Below are positions 1 to 7,772 of a stretch of DNA of 11,322 nucleotides, one piece after another. The notes beneath the pieces are model-generated. The model was not told the origin of the DNA, ran no database searches, and saw only the letters and a program-made list of their open reading frames with translations. Numbering within the stretch: position 1 is the stretch's first letter; each line of letters opens with the position of its first letter. Source of the stretch: CAYXVJ01 sp964558445 (GTDB lineage Bacteria > Bacillota > Clostridia > Saccharofermentanales > Fastidiosipilaceae); assembly GCA_964558445.1 (NCBI GenBank), contig CAZLEA010000050.1, positions 1 through 11,322 of the forward strand. The letters run 5' to 3'. The position numbers were made by a program, and so were the translations under genes.

Positions 1-11
1 AAGGAGCTAAT

Positions 12-914
12 ATGGCCGCTACGAAGAACAAGGGCTTAGGTAAGGGCTTGGGCGCTCTCCTGGGCAGTGAAACGATCCCCAATAACGAAGGAAGAACGGT
101 CTTGGACCTCAATGTCCAAGATGTCAGCCCGAACGAGAATCAGCCTCGCAAACATTTTGATAGAGAGAAGCTAAAAGAACTCGCCGCCTCCATCCAGGAG
201 AACGGCGTGATTCAGCCGATTATCGTTAGTAAGGTAGGTGTCGGTTACCAGATTGTAGCCGGTGAGCGTCGCTGGCGTGCAGCCAGACTCGCTAATGCGA
301 AGACGATTCCCGCCATCGTCAAGGAATTGACGGATCTGGAGATCTTGCAACAGGCACTGATCGAGAACGTGCAGCGACAGGATCTAAATGCGATCGAAAC
401 CGGCGAAGCGCTGCAGCGTCTGATGGACGAACACGGTATGACCCAAGAGAAGTTGTCGGCTGTCGTCGGTATGAGCCGATCTGCACTCGCCAATACGCTT
501 CGTTTACAGCAATTGACCGCCAAGGTGAAGAAATATGTGATTTCCGAGGAGCTTAGCCCGGGACACGCGCGTGCACTGCTGGCACTGCCGGAGAAGAAAA
601 CGCAAGACGAGCTTGCCGCTTGGATCGTGGAGAAGGAACTCAGTGTCAGAGAGACCGAACGCTTGGTCAAGAAGACACTGGAAGCACCGGTTGCAGTAGA
701 GATTGATTCGTCGGCCGAAGAAGATGATGCCTATACCCTGAGTATACAGACGGTTGAGGAGACCTTGACCCGAAACCTGGGGACCAAGGTCCGACTGCGG
801 GACAACAGAGAGAAGAAGAAGGGCCAGATCGTCATCGATTACTATTCGCTCGATGATTTGGAACGGATCATGGATATTTTGGGTGCAGAAGATGAATCGT
901 ACGACCGAATGTGA
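12..914 (+). CDS. parB: ParB/Spo0J chromosome-partitioning protein
   Basis: This is the centromere-binding CTPase of the ParABS system, which loads at parS near the origin, spreads on DNA and recruits SMC. The 300-residue length is normal. The N-terminal KGLGKGLGALLG (residues 7-18) is the typical ParA-contacting tail. The ParB/Srx CTP-binding fold follows, with ENQPRKHF (42-49), GERRWRAAR (84-92, containing GxRR) and ENVQRQDLN (118-126). A helix-turn-helix lies at about 143-165 (MTQEKLSAVVGMSRSALANT), followed by SPGHARALL. The C-terminal dimerisation domain spans about 240-292 and ends in the usual pattern of an LGTKV motif, a basic run and a YYS-DDLERI motif. The ATG is preceded by AAGGAG at positions 1-6 with five bases of spacing, which fixes the start. 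The partner parA should lie directly upstream, outside the window. No parS-like palindrome is visible here. Family assignment is very secure; function is inferred from the family. Confidence 0.97.
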   Translation: MAATKNKGLGKGLGALLGSETIPNNEGRTVLDLNVQDVSPNENQPRKHFDREKLKELAASIQENGVIQPIIVSKVGVGYQIVAGERRWRAARLANAKTIPAIVKELTDLEILQQALIENVQRQDLNAIETGEALQRLMDEHGMTQEKLSAVVGMSRSALANTLRLQQLTAKVKKYVISEELSPGHARALLALPEKKTQDELAAWIVEKELSVRETERLVKKTLEAPVAVEIDSSAEEDDAYTLSIQTVEETLTRNLGTKVRLRDNREKKKGQIVIDYYSLDDLERIMDILGAEDESYDRM

Positions 915-985
915 TAGGATAAGAAAGTTACGCAGCTAAATCGGTAGTAATAGATAAATAAATATCGAAACAAAAGAGGTAGAAC

Positions 986-2524
986 ATGACTAAAAAAACA
1001 GAGCAGCCTTCCGTTGATAAGGCTGAACAGCAGCGTCTGGAACGTGCCGAGCGCATCAAGCGTCTACAGGGCAAGGATGGCAAGAAGAAGCAGATCAAGA
1101 CTCGCGGTAGAGTCAGTCGCGTCTTGATTCCGATTCTTGTGACAGTTGCCGTCATCGCGGCACTGGTCTGGGGGTCGCTGAATCTGGGGCTCATCCATCG
1201 CTATACATCCCCGATGTCGGTCGGAAACGTCAAGATCTCGATGGTAGAGTACAATTACCACTACGCTTCCTACTATCAGACTTATAATCAGTACGCGCAG
1301 TACGGTTATGTGCCCAAGGGCGACGATGGGAATCTGGATCTATCGGCTGAGACCGGCTTGCAGGGTTATGAGACCATGAGCTGGGGGGATTATCTGCATG
1401 TCATCACGCAGCAGTCGATGCAACAAGTCATTGCCTTCTCGACTTCGGCTGCAGAAGAGGATATCAGCTTGTCCGAGGCTAGTACAACGCAAATCGATAG
1501 TTTCTTCAATAACATCAGCTCGGAACTGACGACCGATGTTGCACGCAGCAATTACTATGAGCAAGTCTATGGTCGCGGCGCAAACGAGAAGACCCTGCGA
1601 CCGGTCCTCGAGCGTACTATGCTTGCCAATCAGTACGCAGCAGAGCATCCGGAGACCTACACGGTGACCGAAGATGAGATTACATCGTTCTATGATGAGA
1701 ACAAGAGCAGCTTCGATACGGTTGAGTATCGCCTCTTTACGCTGACTGTGCCCACTGCCGATGCTGGCGCGACCGATGCCGACAAGGAAGAGTTGAAGGC
1801 CGAAACAGAAGAGAAGGCAAACGAGATGCTGGGCAAGATCACGGATTTCGACAGCTTCAACGATCTGGCCATCGAATACGCCGGTGATAACAAGGGCGAC
1901 TACAAGCTAAATGACCTGACTTACTTCAAGCGTACATCCGCCAGAATCGGTAATACAACGATCACGGAATGGCTCTTCGACGAGGACCGTGTGGCGGGCG
2001 ATAAGGAAGTCTTGAACTCCGGTTCGAACTTCTACGTTGTCTACTTCAATGATCGTGCGCTTCTAGACGAGCACTATCCGACCGTGCGTCATATGCTCTT
2101 CGAAGCCAGAGAAGACAAGGCGACAGAAGAAGAGATTGAGGCTGCGAAGGTGAAGGCCGAAGAGACAGTCGCCAAGATCAAGACCGAAGAGGATATGATC
2201 AGCCTCTCCGAGGAGCTGTTGGAAGAGAAGGAAGTAGCGGAAGCGACGATCTACGAGAATGTCGCTCGCGGTACGATGGTCACACCGTTTGAAGACTGGA
2301 TCTACGATACGGAGAACAAGCCCGGCGATACGGGCGTGGTACAGACCACCTATGGCTTCCATGTCATGTACCTCGTCAGCCGCAGCGACGATACGATCTG
2401 GCATAGCACGATCGAGAAGCAGCTGCGAAGCGATGCCTTCGCCGAAGAGAGTGAGAAGCTTGTCGAAGAAGATCGTTTCGATGTCAGCATCAACAAGTTC
2501 GGTGTCTATCTAGCCGGTTACTAA
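986..2524 (+). CDS. Membrane-anchored parvulin-type peptidyl-prolyl isomerase (SurA/PrsA-like)
   Basis: A 512-residue protein likely to act as an extracytoplasmic folding catalyst or chaperone for exported proteins. Residues 1-45 are basic and helical, and about 46-64 form a single hydrophobic segment. There is no lipobox, so it is predicted to be anchored by an uncleaved N-terminal helix with the rest outside the cell. About 77-240 is a Tyr-rich helical SurA_N-like part (NYHYASYYQTY). Two parvulin-like units follow. Unit 1 (about 246-356) has lost the histidines. Unit 2 (about 366-466) keeps VRHMLF with H369, GTMVTPFEDWIYD and TTYGFHVMYLV with H459. The acidic helical insert in unit 2 (about 376-420) is Glu/Lys rich. 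AGAGG at 975-979, six bases before the ATG, supports the start. It lies 71 bases after parB and may be co-transcribed with it. It differs from PrsA of Bacillus in not being a lipoprotein. The family call is solid; the client proteins are unknown. Confidence 0.88.
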   Translation: MTKKTEQPSVDKAEQQRLERAERIKRLQGKDGKKKQIKTRGRVSRVLIPILVTVAVIAALVWGSLNLGLIHRYTSPMSVGNVKISMVEYNYHYASYYQTYNQYAQYGYVPKGDDGNLDLSAETGLQGYETMSWGDYLHVITQQSMQQVIAFSTSAAEEDISLSEASTTQIDSFFNNISSELTTDVARSNYYEQVYGRGANEKTLRPVLERTMLANQYAAEHPETYTVTEDEITSFYDENKSSFDTVEYRLFTLTVPTADAGATDADKEELKAETEEKANEMLGKITDFDSFNDLAIEYAGDNKGDYKLNDLTYFKRTSARIGNTTITEWLFDEDRVAGDKEVLNSGSNFYVVYFNDRALLDEHYPTVRHMLFEAREDKATEEEIEAAKVKAEETVAKIKTEEDMISLSEELLEEKEVAEATIYENVARGTMVTPFEDWIYDTENKPGDTGVVQTTYGFHVMYLVSRSDDTIWHSTIEKQLRSDAFAEESEKLVEEDRFDVSINKFGVYLAGY

Positions 2525-2556
2525 ACAAACGTTACGGCATATCTACTGTAATATCT

Positions 2557-2562
2557 TATACT
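2557..2562 (+). promoter_or_regulatory. Possible -10 element (TATACT) before the lipoprotein gene
   Basis: TATACT matches the sigma-A -10 consensus at five of six positions and sits in an AT-rich spacer. Only a poor -35 (TTACGG at 2532-2537, 19 bases upstream) is present, so this is a weak candidate. If used, transcription would start near 2569, just before the hairpin at 2574-2604. Confidence 0.3.
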
Positions 2563-2573
2563 AGAGTCAAGCG

Positions 2574-2604
2574 GGGCTCATGGGGGGAAACTTCTCATGG
2601 GCCC
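2574..2604 (+). terminator. GC-rich hairpin, possible weak terminator after the parvulin gene
   Basis: GGGCTCATG (2574-2582) pairs with CATGGGCCC (2596-2604): nine pairs with one G.U wobble, around a 13-base loop that could close further by G.C and G.U pairs. It lies 49 bases after the parvulin stop. The following bases (TGATTCTATT) are only moderately T-rich, so termination would be inefficient. The hairpin could instead be a 5' leader structure of the lipoprotein mRNA, since it ends only about 15-27 bases before the candidate start codons. Confidence 0.42.
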
Positions 2605-2631
2605 TGATTCTATTAGAGGATGTTGGAGATT

Positions 2632-3574
2632 ATGAAACGAATTCGGTATCAACGATTGCTCAGTGCCTCTGCAGCACTAAGCCTCTGCTTATTAGTACTC
2701 GCCTCTTGTAGCGGCAACAAGANNNNNNNNNNNNNNNNNNNNNNNNNNNNNNNNNNNNNNNNNNNNNNNNNNNNNNNNNNNNNNNNNNNNNNNNNNNNNN
2801 NNNNNNNNNNNNNNNNNNNNNNTGCAGGAGCCGACGAAGTGGCTGGCTGCCTATCTCTATGAGGAAGATCTGGCGTCGGATCAAGTGAGCATGGTCTATA
2901 TCGATTTGAAGAGTGGGAAGCGCTATAGCTATAACAGCGATACGGTATATGTGGCGGCGAGTACAATCAAGGTGCCGATGGTGATGTACACCTACGACAG
3001 GGTGCAAGCGGGCGATGTGCGTTTAGATCTGGAGCTTCGGTATAGCGAGATGAGCGATTACGAGGAGGGGGCAGGCTCGCTACAATTCACGATCGTAGAT
3101 GGTGATACTTACTTGCTAGGTGAGCTGATCGAGCTTGCCATCCGGGAGAGCGACAATATCGCTACCAACATGATCTTCCGCTATTGGCGCGAACGGCCGG
3201 AGGGTATATCGCTTAGCACGAGGATGAATCAGGCTTACGGTCTGAATTACGATAGCGCGGCGTCGATCAACGCAGATGAGATGGCTACGGTGTTAGAGCG
3301 CCTCTATCGGAATCCGGACGAGAACCCCTACTACGAGCACTTGATCGAGTTGATGAAACAAACAAGCTTCGACGAATATGCGACGAAGCTTCTGCCCGAC
3401 GGCATCTATGCCCATAAGTATGGCTTGTTTCATGGCACGACAAACGATGTCGGGATCGTCTTCGGGGATCGTCCCTATGCCTTCTCCATCTATGCGAAGG
3501 ATCTGAGTGATCCGGGTAAGACGCTTGGCGAGATCGGGCAATATGTCTACCGCTATATGGAACAGTCTTATTAG
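2632..3574 (+). CDS. Lipoprotein with class A beta-lactamase-like serine hydrolase domain (interrupted by an assembly gap)
   Basis: The 5' part encodes a lipoprotein signal peptide: MKRIRYQRLL, a hydrophobic stretch, then the lipobox LASC with Cys26, so the product is predicted to be lipid-anchored outside the membrane. After the N block the reading frame resumes at 2822 (QEPTKWLAAYLYEED...) and continues to TAG at 3572-3574. It carries the SxxK nucleophile motif STIK (Ser codon 2960-2962, Lys 2969-2971), SDN (3149-3157) and HKYG (3413-3424) in the place of KTG, followed by TTNDVGIV. This order is that of the class A beta-lactamase/transpeptidase-like hydrolases. I see no ExxLN omega-loop motif, so penicillin hydrolysis is doubtful; a cell-wall or acyl-enzyme role is an inference. 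The two halves are in different frames only because 100 N is an arbitrary gap length. ATG 2632 follows GGAG closely (three bases) and GAGG at 12 bases. ATG 2620 is an in-frame alternative adding four residues, but it has GAGG directly against it. Confidence 0.82.
2723..2822. other. Assembly gap of 100 N
   Basis: Exactly 100 undetermined bases, the customary placeholder for a gap of unknown size. It falls between the lipoprotein signal peptide and the hydrolase domain, where such proteins usually have a low-complexity linker. The true length is unknown, and adjacency of the two sides rests on scaffolding plus the fact that the two fragments make a sensible single protein. Confidence 0.97.
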
Positions 3575-3710
3575 CAGAGTGCACAACAGAAGACCTATAA
3601 ATAGATGAATATTCTACCTGTGATAAGATACGAAAAATAGTCTGAATCAAGAATAACTTCGTTTGAAAATCCGAAAAGGCTTGACAAGCACAAAAAAGCA
3701 TGAAATAGGT

Positions 3711-3740
3711 TTGACGCTGTCCTCTTGGAATTGGTATACT
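3711..3740 (+). promoter_or_regulatory. Sigma-A-type promoter for rpoBC with extended -10
   Basis: TTGACG (3711-3716), an 18-base spacer and TATACT (3735-3740), preceded by TGG (3732-3734) as an extended -10. Five of six bases match in each hexamer. The predicted start is around 3747. A perfect TTGACA lies 30 bases upstream at 3681-3686, but no good -10 follows it at normal spacing. Confidence 0.8.
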
Positions 3741-3790
3741 GATTTAACTTGCCATAAAAGGGGTATTGCCGCAAAAACCACTAAATTGTC

Positions 3791-3821
3791 GTCTCCACGG
3801 GCTTCCGGGAGACCTCTTTTT
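3791..3821 (+). terminator. Intrinsic terminator / attenuator hairpin in the rpoB leader
   Basis: GTCTCC (3791-3796) pairs perfectly with GGAGAC (3808-3813). After one bulged A, CGG (3798-3800) pairs with CCG (3805-3807) around the tetraloop GCTT. The stem is followed by CTCTTTTT (3814-3821 region), the U-tract expected of factor-independent termination. It lies downstream of the predicted rpoB promoter and upstream of the rpoB start, so it should prematurely end a share of transcripts unless read through. It could also stop transcripts arriving from the lipoprotein gene. Confidence 0.75.
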
Positions 3822-3968
3822 CGCCCTAGCGGCGGCACCCAACGGCTATATTATACATGATTTTGATCCATACCACTATGGAACTTGGCGATCGGTTTGG
3901 TGGGACCGTTTGCAGGGATCCGAGAGGTATATAAGGGTGAGAGCCCGAATGCGTGAGGTGAGCGTTAC

Positions 3969-6900
3969 ATGGTGCATCCCGTTAAGCTGGGTAAAGCCGA
4001 ACGAGTTTCTTATTCCAAATTGGAAGACTCAATCGAGATTCCATATCTGGTAGAAGTTCAAAAGAAGTCTTATCAGTGGTTCCTCCAGGAAGGCCTAAGC
4101 CAGGTCCTGAAGGATATTTCACCGATTATGACCAATCTGTCCAATTCTCTTCAGCTGTCCTTTATTGATTACGAATTCGATATCGACGAGCCTACTTATC
4201 CGATCACAGAGTGTCGAATTCGCGATGCGAACTTCGCCGCTCCGCTTCGTGTGAAGGTGAGACTGGATAAGCCCGATGGCAGCCAGCTGGATCAGATGAT
4301 CTACGTTGGCGAGTTCCCGATCATGACCGATACCGGTACGTTTATCATTAACGGTGCCGAGCGCGTCATCATCAGTCAGCTGGTCCGTTCACCCGGTATT
4401 TACTACGATTCGAGCATCGATGCCAAGACCGACAAGTCGCTCTACACCGCGCAGATCATACCGAACCGCGGTGCATGGCTTGAGTTCGAATCCGACAACA
4501 ACGATATCTTGTATGTCCGTGTGGATCGTACCCGTAAGTTCCCGTTGACTGTGCTTCTTCGTTCGCTCGGCTTCGGCACCAACGAGCAGATCCTCGACAT
4601 GTTCGGCGAAGACGATCACGTCCTGGCCACACTGGCCAAGGACAGCTGCCGCACGCGCGAAGACGGTCTCCAGGAGCTCTATCGTAAGCTTCGTCCCGGT
4701 GAGCCCGCTTCGACGGAGGGAGCCGAGACGCTGCTGAGCAACATGTTCTTCGACGGCCGTCGTTATGACTTGGCTCAAGTCGGTATCTACAAGGTCAATA
4801 AGAAGATGTCTCTGGCCGCTCGCGTCAAGGGACACAAGGCAGCCGAGAACGTCGTATCGATCGACGGTGAGCTGCTTGCCGAAGCAGGCCAGATCATCGA
4901 TAACGATATGTCGTATGCGATTCAGCAGGCCGGCGTCAACGAAGTCTGGATCCACCCGATCCTGGTCTCCGGTGACAGCGTCATCGAATCCGATGAGCGC
5001 GTGAAGGTTGTCGGAAACGGCCGCGTCGATGCAGATGCCTACCTGGAAGCGATCTATGGCGAGAAGGTCATGGCCGCAATCGACCTCGATGCCTGTGGTA
5101 TCAAGGAGCAGGTGCGTTTCTCCATCCTGCGCGACTTGATTGCGGAAGCAAACGTCTTGATCCAAGAAGATGACAAGGCAGATGCCGCCGCTATCTTGAG
5201 CGAGATCCTCGAGCGTAATGCCGCAGCCCTCACACCCAAGAACCTGACACTAGAAGATATCGTAGCTACGGTTAGCTACTACATCGGCCTGTTCAATGGC
5301 GTCGGATTCACGGACGATATCGATCACCTCGGCAATCGTCGTATCCGCTCTGTCGGTGAATTGCTGCAGAATCAGATCCGCGTGGGTTTTGCCCGTATGG
5401 AGAGAAGTGTTCGCGAGCGTATGAACGCCGTCGCCGATATCGATGCCATCACCCCACAGCAACTGGTCAATATTCGTCCGGTCAACGCAGCCGTCAAGGA
5501 GTTCTTCGGTTCTTCGCAGCTCTCGCAGTTTGCGGACCAGCAGAACCCGCTTGCCGAGCTGACCAACAAGCGTCGTCTCTCGGCGCTCGGTCCCGGCGGT
5601 TTGAGTCGTGATCGTGCGAACTTCGAAGTGCGTGACGTACACACCTCGCACTACGGACGCATGTGCCCGATCGAGACACCGGAAGGACCGAACATCGGTC
5701 TGATCAACTCGCTTGCTACCTATGCCCGCGTCAATAAGTACGGCTTCCTCGAGACACCGTATCGTATCTATGACAAGGAGCGTGGCGTCGTTACGGATGA
5801 GGTGCACTTCCTAACTGCGGACCAAGAAGATAATTTCTACATCGCACAGGCCAATGAGCCTCTGGACGAGAACGGCTCCTTCGTAGAAGAGCGTATCACC
5901 GTCCGCTGGCTGGATAAGTTCCTCGAGATCGACCGTCAGCGCGTTGACTTGATGGACGTCTCGCCGAAGCAAGTTGTTTCGGTTGCGACAAGCTTGATTC
6001 CCTTCCTCGGTAATGACGACGCGAACCGTGCCCTCATGGGTTCGAACATGCAGCGTCAGGCCGTCCCCCTGATCGAGACCGAATCTCCGGTCATCGGTAC
6101 GGGTATGGAATACTATGTCGCCCGCGACTCCGGCGTCTGCATCATCGCAGAGAACGACGGTGTGGTTGAGGACGTTTCGGCCAACGCCATCATCGTCAAG
6201 ACCGGTAAGACAACCCGCGATACCTACCCGCTCGTGAAGTATCAGCGCTCGAACCAGAGTAACTGCTTCAATCAGCATCCGCTGGTCCAGATCGGCGATG
6301 AGGTCAAGGCCGGCGAGATTATCGCCGACGGTCCGTCTACCGACAACGGTGAGCTCGCTCTGGGTAAGAACGTCTTGATCGGTTTCATGACATGGGAAGG
6401 CTACAACTATGAGGATGCGATCCTGATCAACGAGCGTTTGGTCAGAGATGACGTCTATACCTCGATTCATATCGAAGAGTACGAGTGTGAATCTCGTGAT
6501 ACCAAGCTTGGACCAGAAGAGATCACGCGCGAAATCCCGAACGTCGGTGACGATGCGCTGAAGGATCTGGACGAGCGCGGCATCATCCGCATCGGTGCGG
6601 AAGTCCGTTCCGGTGACATCCTGGTCGGTAAGGTTACGCCCAAGGGTGAGACCGAACTGACGGCAGAAGAGCGCCTCTACCGCGCGATCTTCGGTGAGAA
6701 GATTCGTGAAGTCCGCGATACCTCGGTACGCGTGCCCCACGGTGAGTCCGGTATCGTCGTCAACGTGGTCGAGTTCGACCGTGAAGAAGACGATGACGAT
6801 CTGAAGCATGGCGTCAACCGTTTGGTCCGCGTCTACATCGCTCAGAAGAGGAAGATCTCGGTCGGTGATAAGATGGCCGGTCGCCATGGTAATAAGGGTG

Positions 6901-7768
6901 TTGTCTCGCACATCCTGCCGGAAGAGGATATGCCCTTCTTGCCCGATGGCACACCGCTAGACATCGTCTTGAACCCACTTGGCGTTCCGTCTCGTATGAA
7001 CATCGGTCAGCTGCTCGAGGTTCACCTCGGCCGCGCGGCCCAGAAGCTCGGTTGGAAGGTCTCCACACCTGTCTTCGACGGTGCGACGGAAGCAGACGTT
7101 TCCGAAGCCTTCGAGAGAGCCGGTATCGACCCGGACGGTAAGAGCGTGCTGTATGACGGACGTACGGGTGAGCCCTTTGAGAACCGCATTACGATCGGTG
7201 TCATGTACTACTTGAAGCTGCATCACTTGGTTGATGACAAGATTCATGCCCGTTCGATCGGTCCGTACTCGCTCGTCACGCAGCAGCCCCTGGGCGGTAA
7301 GGCCCAGTTCGGCGGCCAGCGCTTCGGTGAGATGGAAGTTTGGGCACTGAAGGCCTACGGTGCGGCTTATACCCTGCGCGAGATTCTGACCGTGAAGTCA
7401 GACGATATCGCAGGACGCACGAAGACCTACGAAGCGATCGTCAAGGGCGAGAATATCCCCGAGTCCGGTGTACCGGAGTCCTTCAAGGTCTTGGTCAAGG
7501 AATTGCAATCGCTCTGCCTTGATGTAACGATTTATACAAGCGACAACATACCCGTCGAACTCAAGGAAGAGATCGATGAGGACGACATGGTTGTGAAGTC
7601 TTCTTACAAACCCAGAGAAGACTTGGACTATGGTCAGGAAGGTCGGGCAGTCGAAGCTTCGGGCTTCTCCGAGGCCGGTTTCCAAACCGGACGTTTGACA
7701 GCCGATGGCGAGTTCGAAGAAGAGCATAGCTACATCCTGGCGGATAGCGAAGAGGACGGTGACGTAGA

Positions 7769-7772
<4 letters not shown>
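3969..7772 (+). CDS. rpoB: DNA-directed RNA polymerase subunit beta
   Basis: Beta subunit of core RNA polymerase, forming one claw of the enzyme and much of the active site with beta'. It is 1267 residues long. The start is fixed by GAGGTGA at 3955-3961 and by the conserved N-terminus (VEVQKKSYQWFLQEGL). Conserved blocks in order: FPIMTDTGTFIINGAERVI, IPNRGAWLEFE, DDIDHLGNRRIRSVGELLQNQ, the rifampicin pocket (514-540), IETPEGPNIGLINSLATYAR, WEGYNYEDAI with E815/D816, GDKMAGRHGNKG with K968 and K976, and the C-terminal SLVTQQPLGGKAQFGGQRFGEME. The protein ends in an acidic tail. The pocket carries Asn533 where E. coli has His526. The lobe segment at about residues 312-425 looks roughly 50 residues longer than I recall for Bacillus subtilis. 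Codons are biased to CGT/CGC for Arg and GGT/GGC for Gly, as in highly expressed genes. It is transcribed with rpoC, whose start overlaps its stop. Confidence 0.99.
7758..7762 (+). promoter_or_regulatory. Shine-Dalgarno (GGTGA) that favours the GTG start of rpoC
   Basis: GGTGA lies inside the end of rpoB, six bases before GTG 7769. The alternative ATG at 7814 has no comparable purine-rich site, only GTGGTAG directly upstream. This supports coupled translation from the overlapping GTG. Confidence 0.5.

Larger units (their letters stand above)
3575..3968 (+). promoter_or_regulatory. Non-coding region upstream of rpoB: promoter plus ~220-base structured leader
   Basis: This 394-base stretch holds no convincing gene. 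The first ~105 bases (3575-3680) are AT-rich, with no clear terminator for the lipoprotein gene. A strong promoter follows at 3711-3740, giving a predicted transcript start near 3747 and an untranslated leader of about 220 bases. The leader contains an intrinsic-terminator-like hairpin (3791-3821) and a possible enclosing helix. A small stem at 3893-3897/3904-3908 (CGGTT with GACCG, one wobble) follows. It ends in GAGGTGA (3955-3961), seven bases before the rpoB ATG and a long match to the 16S anti-Shine-Dalgarno. Small open frames across this region start at weak codons, overlap the promoter or run into rpoB, and have no family features. The leader does not match any riboswitch I can recognise by eye. 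Confidence 0.7.

Noticed and set aside
927..953. Shared GTTACG...TAATA pattern in the spacers before the parvulin and lipoprotein genes (also 2531-2554)
   Set aside because: The distance between the two parts differs (15 versus 12 bases) and the match is short; chance is sufficient in AT-rich spacers.
1..985. Possible parS site next to parB
   Set aside because: I looked for palindromes like TGTTTCACGTGAAACA in and around parB and elsewhere in the window, and saw no convincing match.
2885..3574. Treating the hydrolase as a separate gene starting at ATG 2885
   Set aside because: The frame is open and family-like upstream to the gap edge at 2822, and there is no ribosome binding site before 2885. 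The signal peptide needed for this extracytoplasmic protein lies on the other side of the gap.
3847..3857. TATATTATACA as a second rpoB promoter
   Set aside because: The -10-like core is good, but no -35 resemblance exists at 16-19 bases upstream (CCCTAGCGGC region) and no TGn extension precedes it.
3663..3860. 65-codon + strand frame across the rpoB promoter
   Set aside because: It spans the -35/-10 elements and the terminator, and has no credible ribosome binding site or conserved composition.
3766..4053. 95-codon + strand frame overlapping the rpoB leader and start
   Set aside because: It starts at TTG, runs through the terminator hairpin and 85 bases into rpoB, and has no family features. 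The leader structure explains the region better.
5811..6911. 366-codon open frame on the - strand opposite rpoB
   Set aside because: Same cause: codon bias of rpoB. The translation is low in recognisable motifs and the forward strand is unambiguous RpoB.
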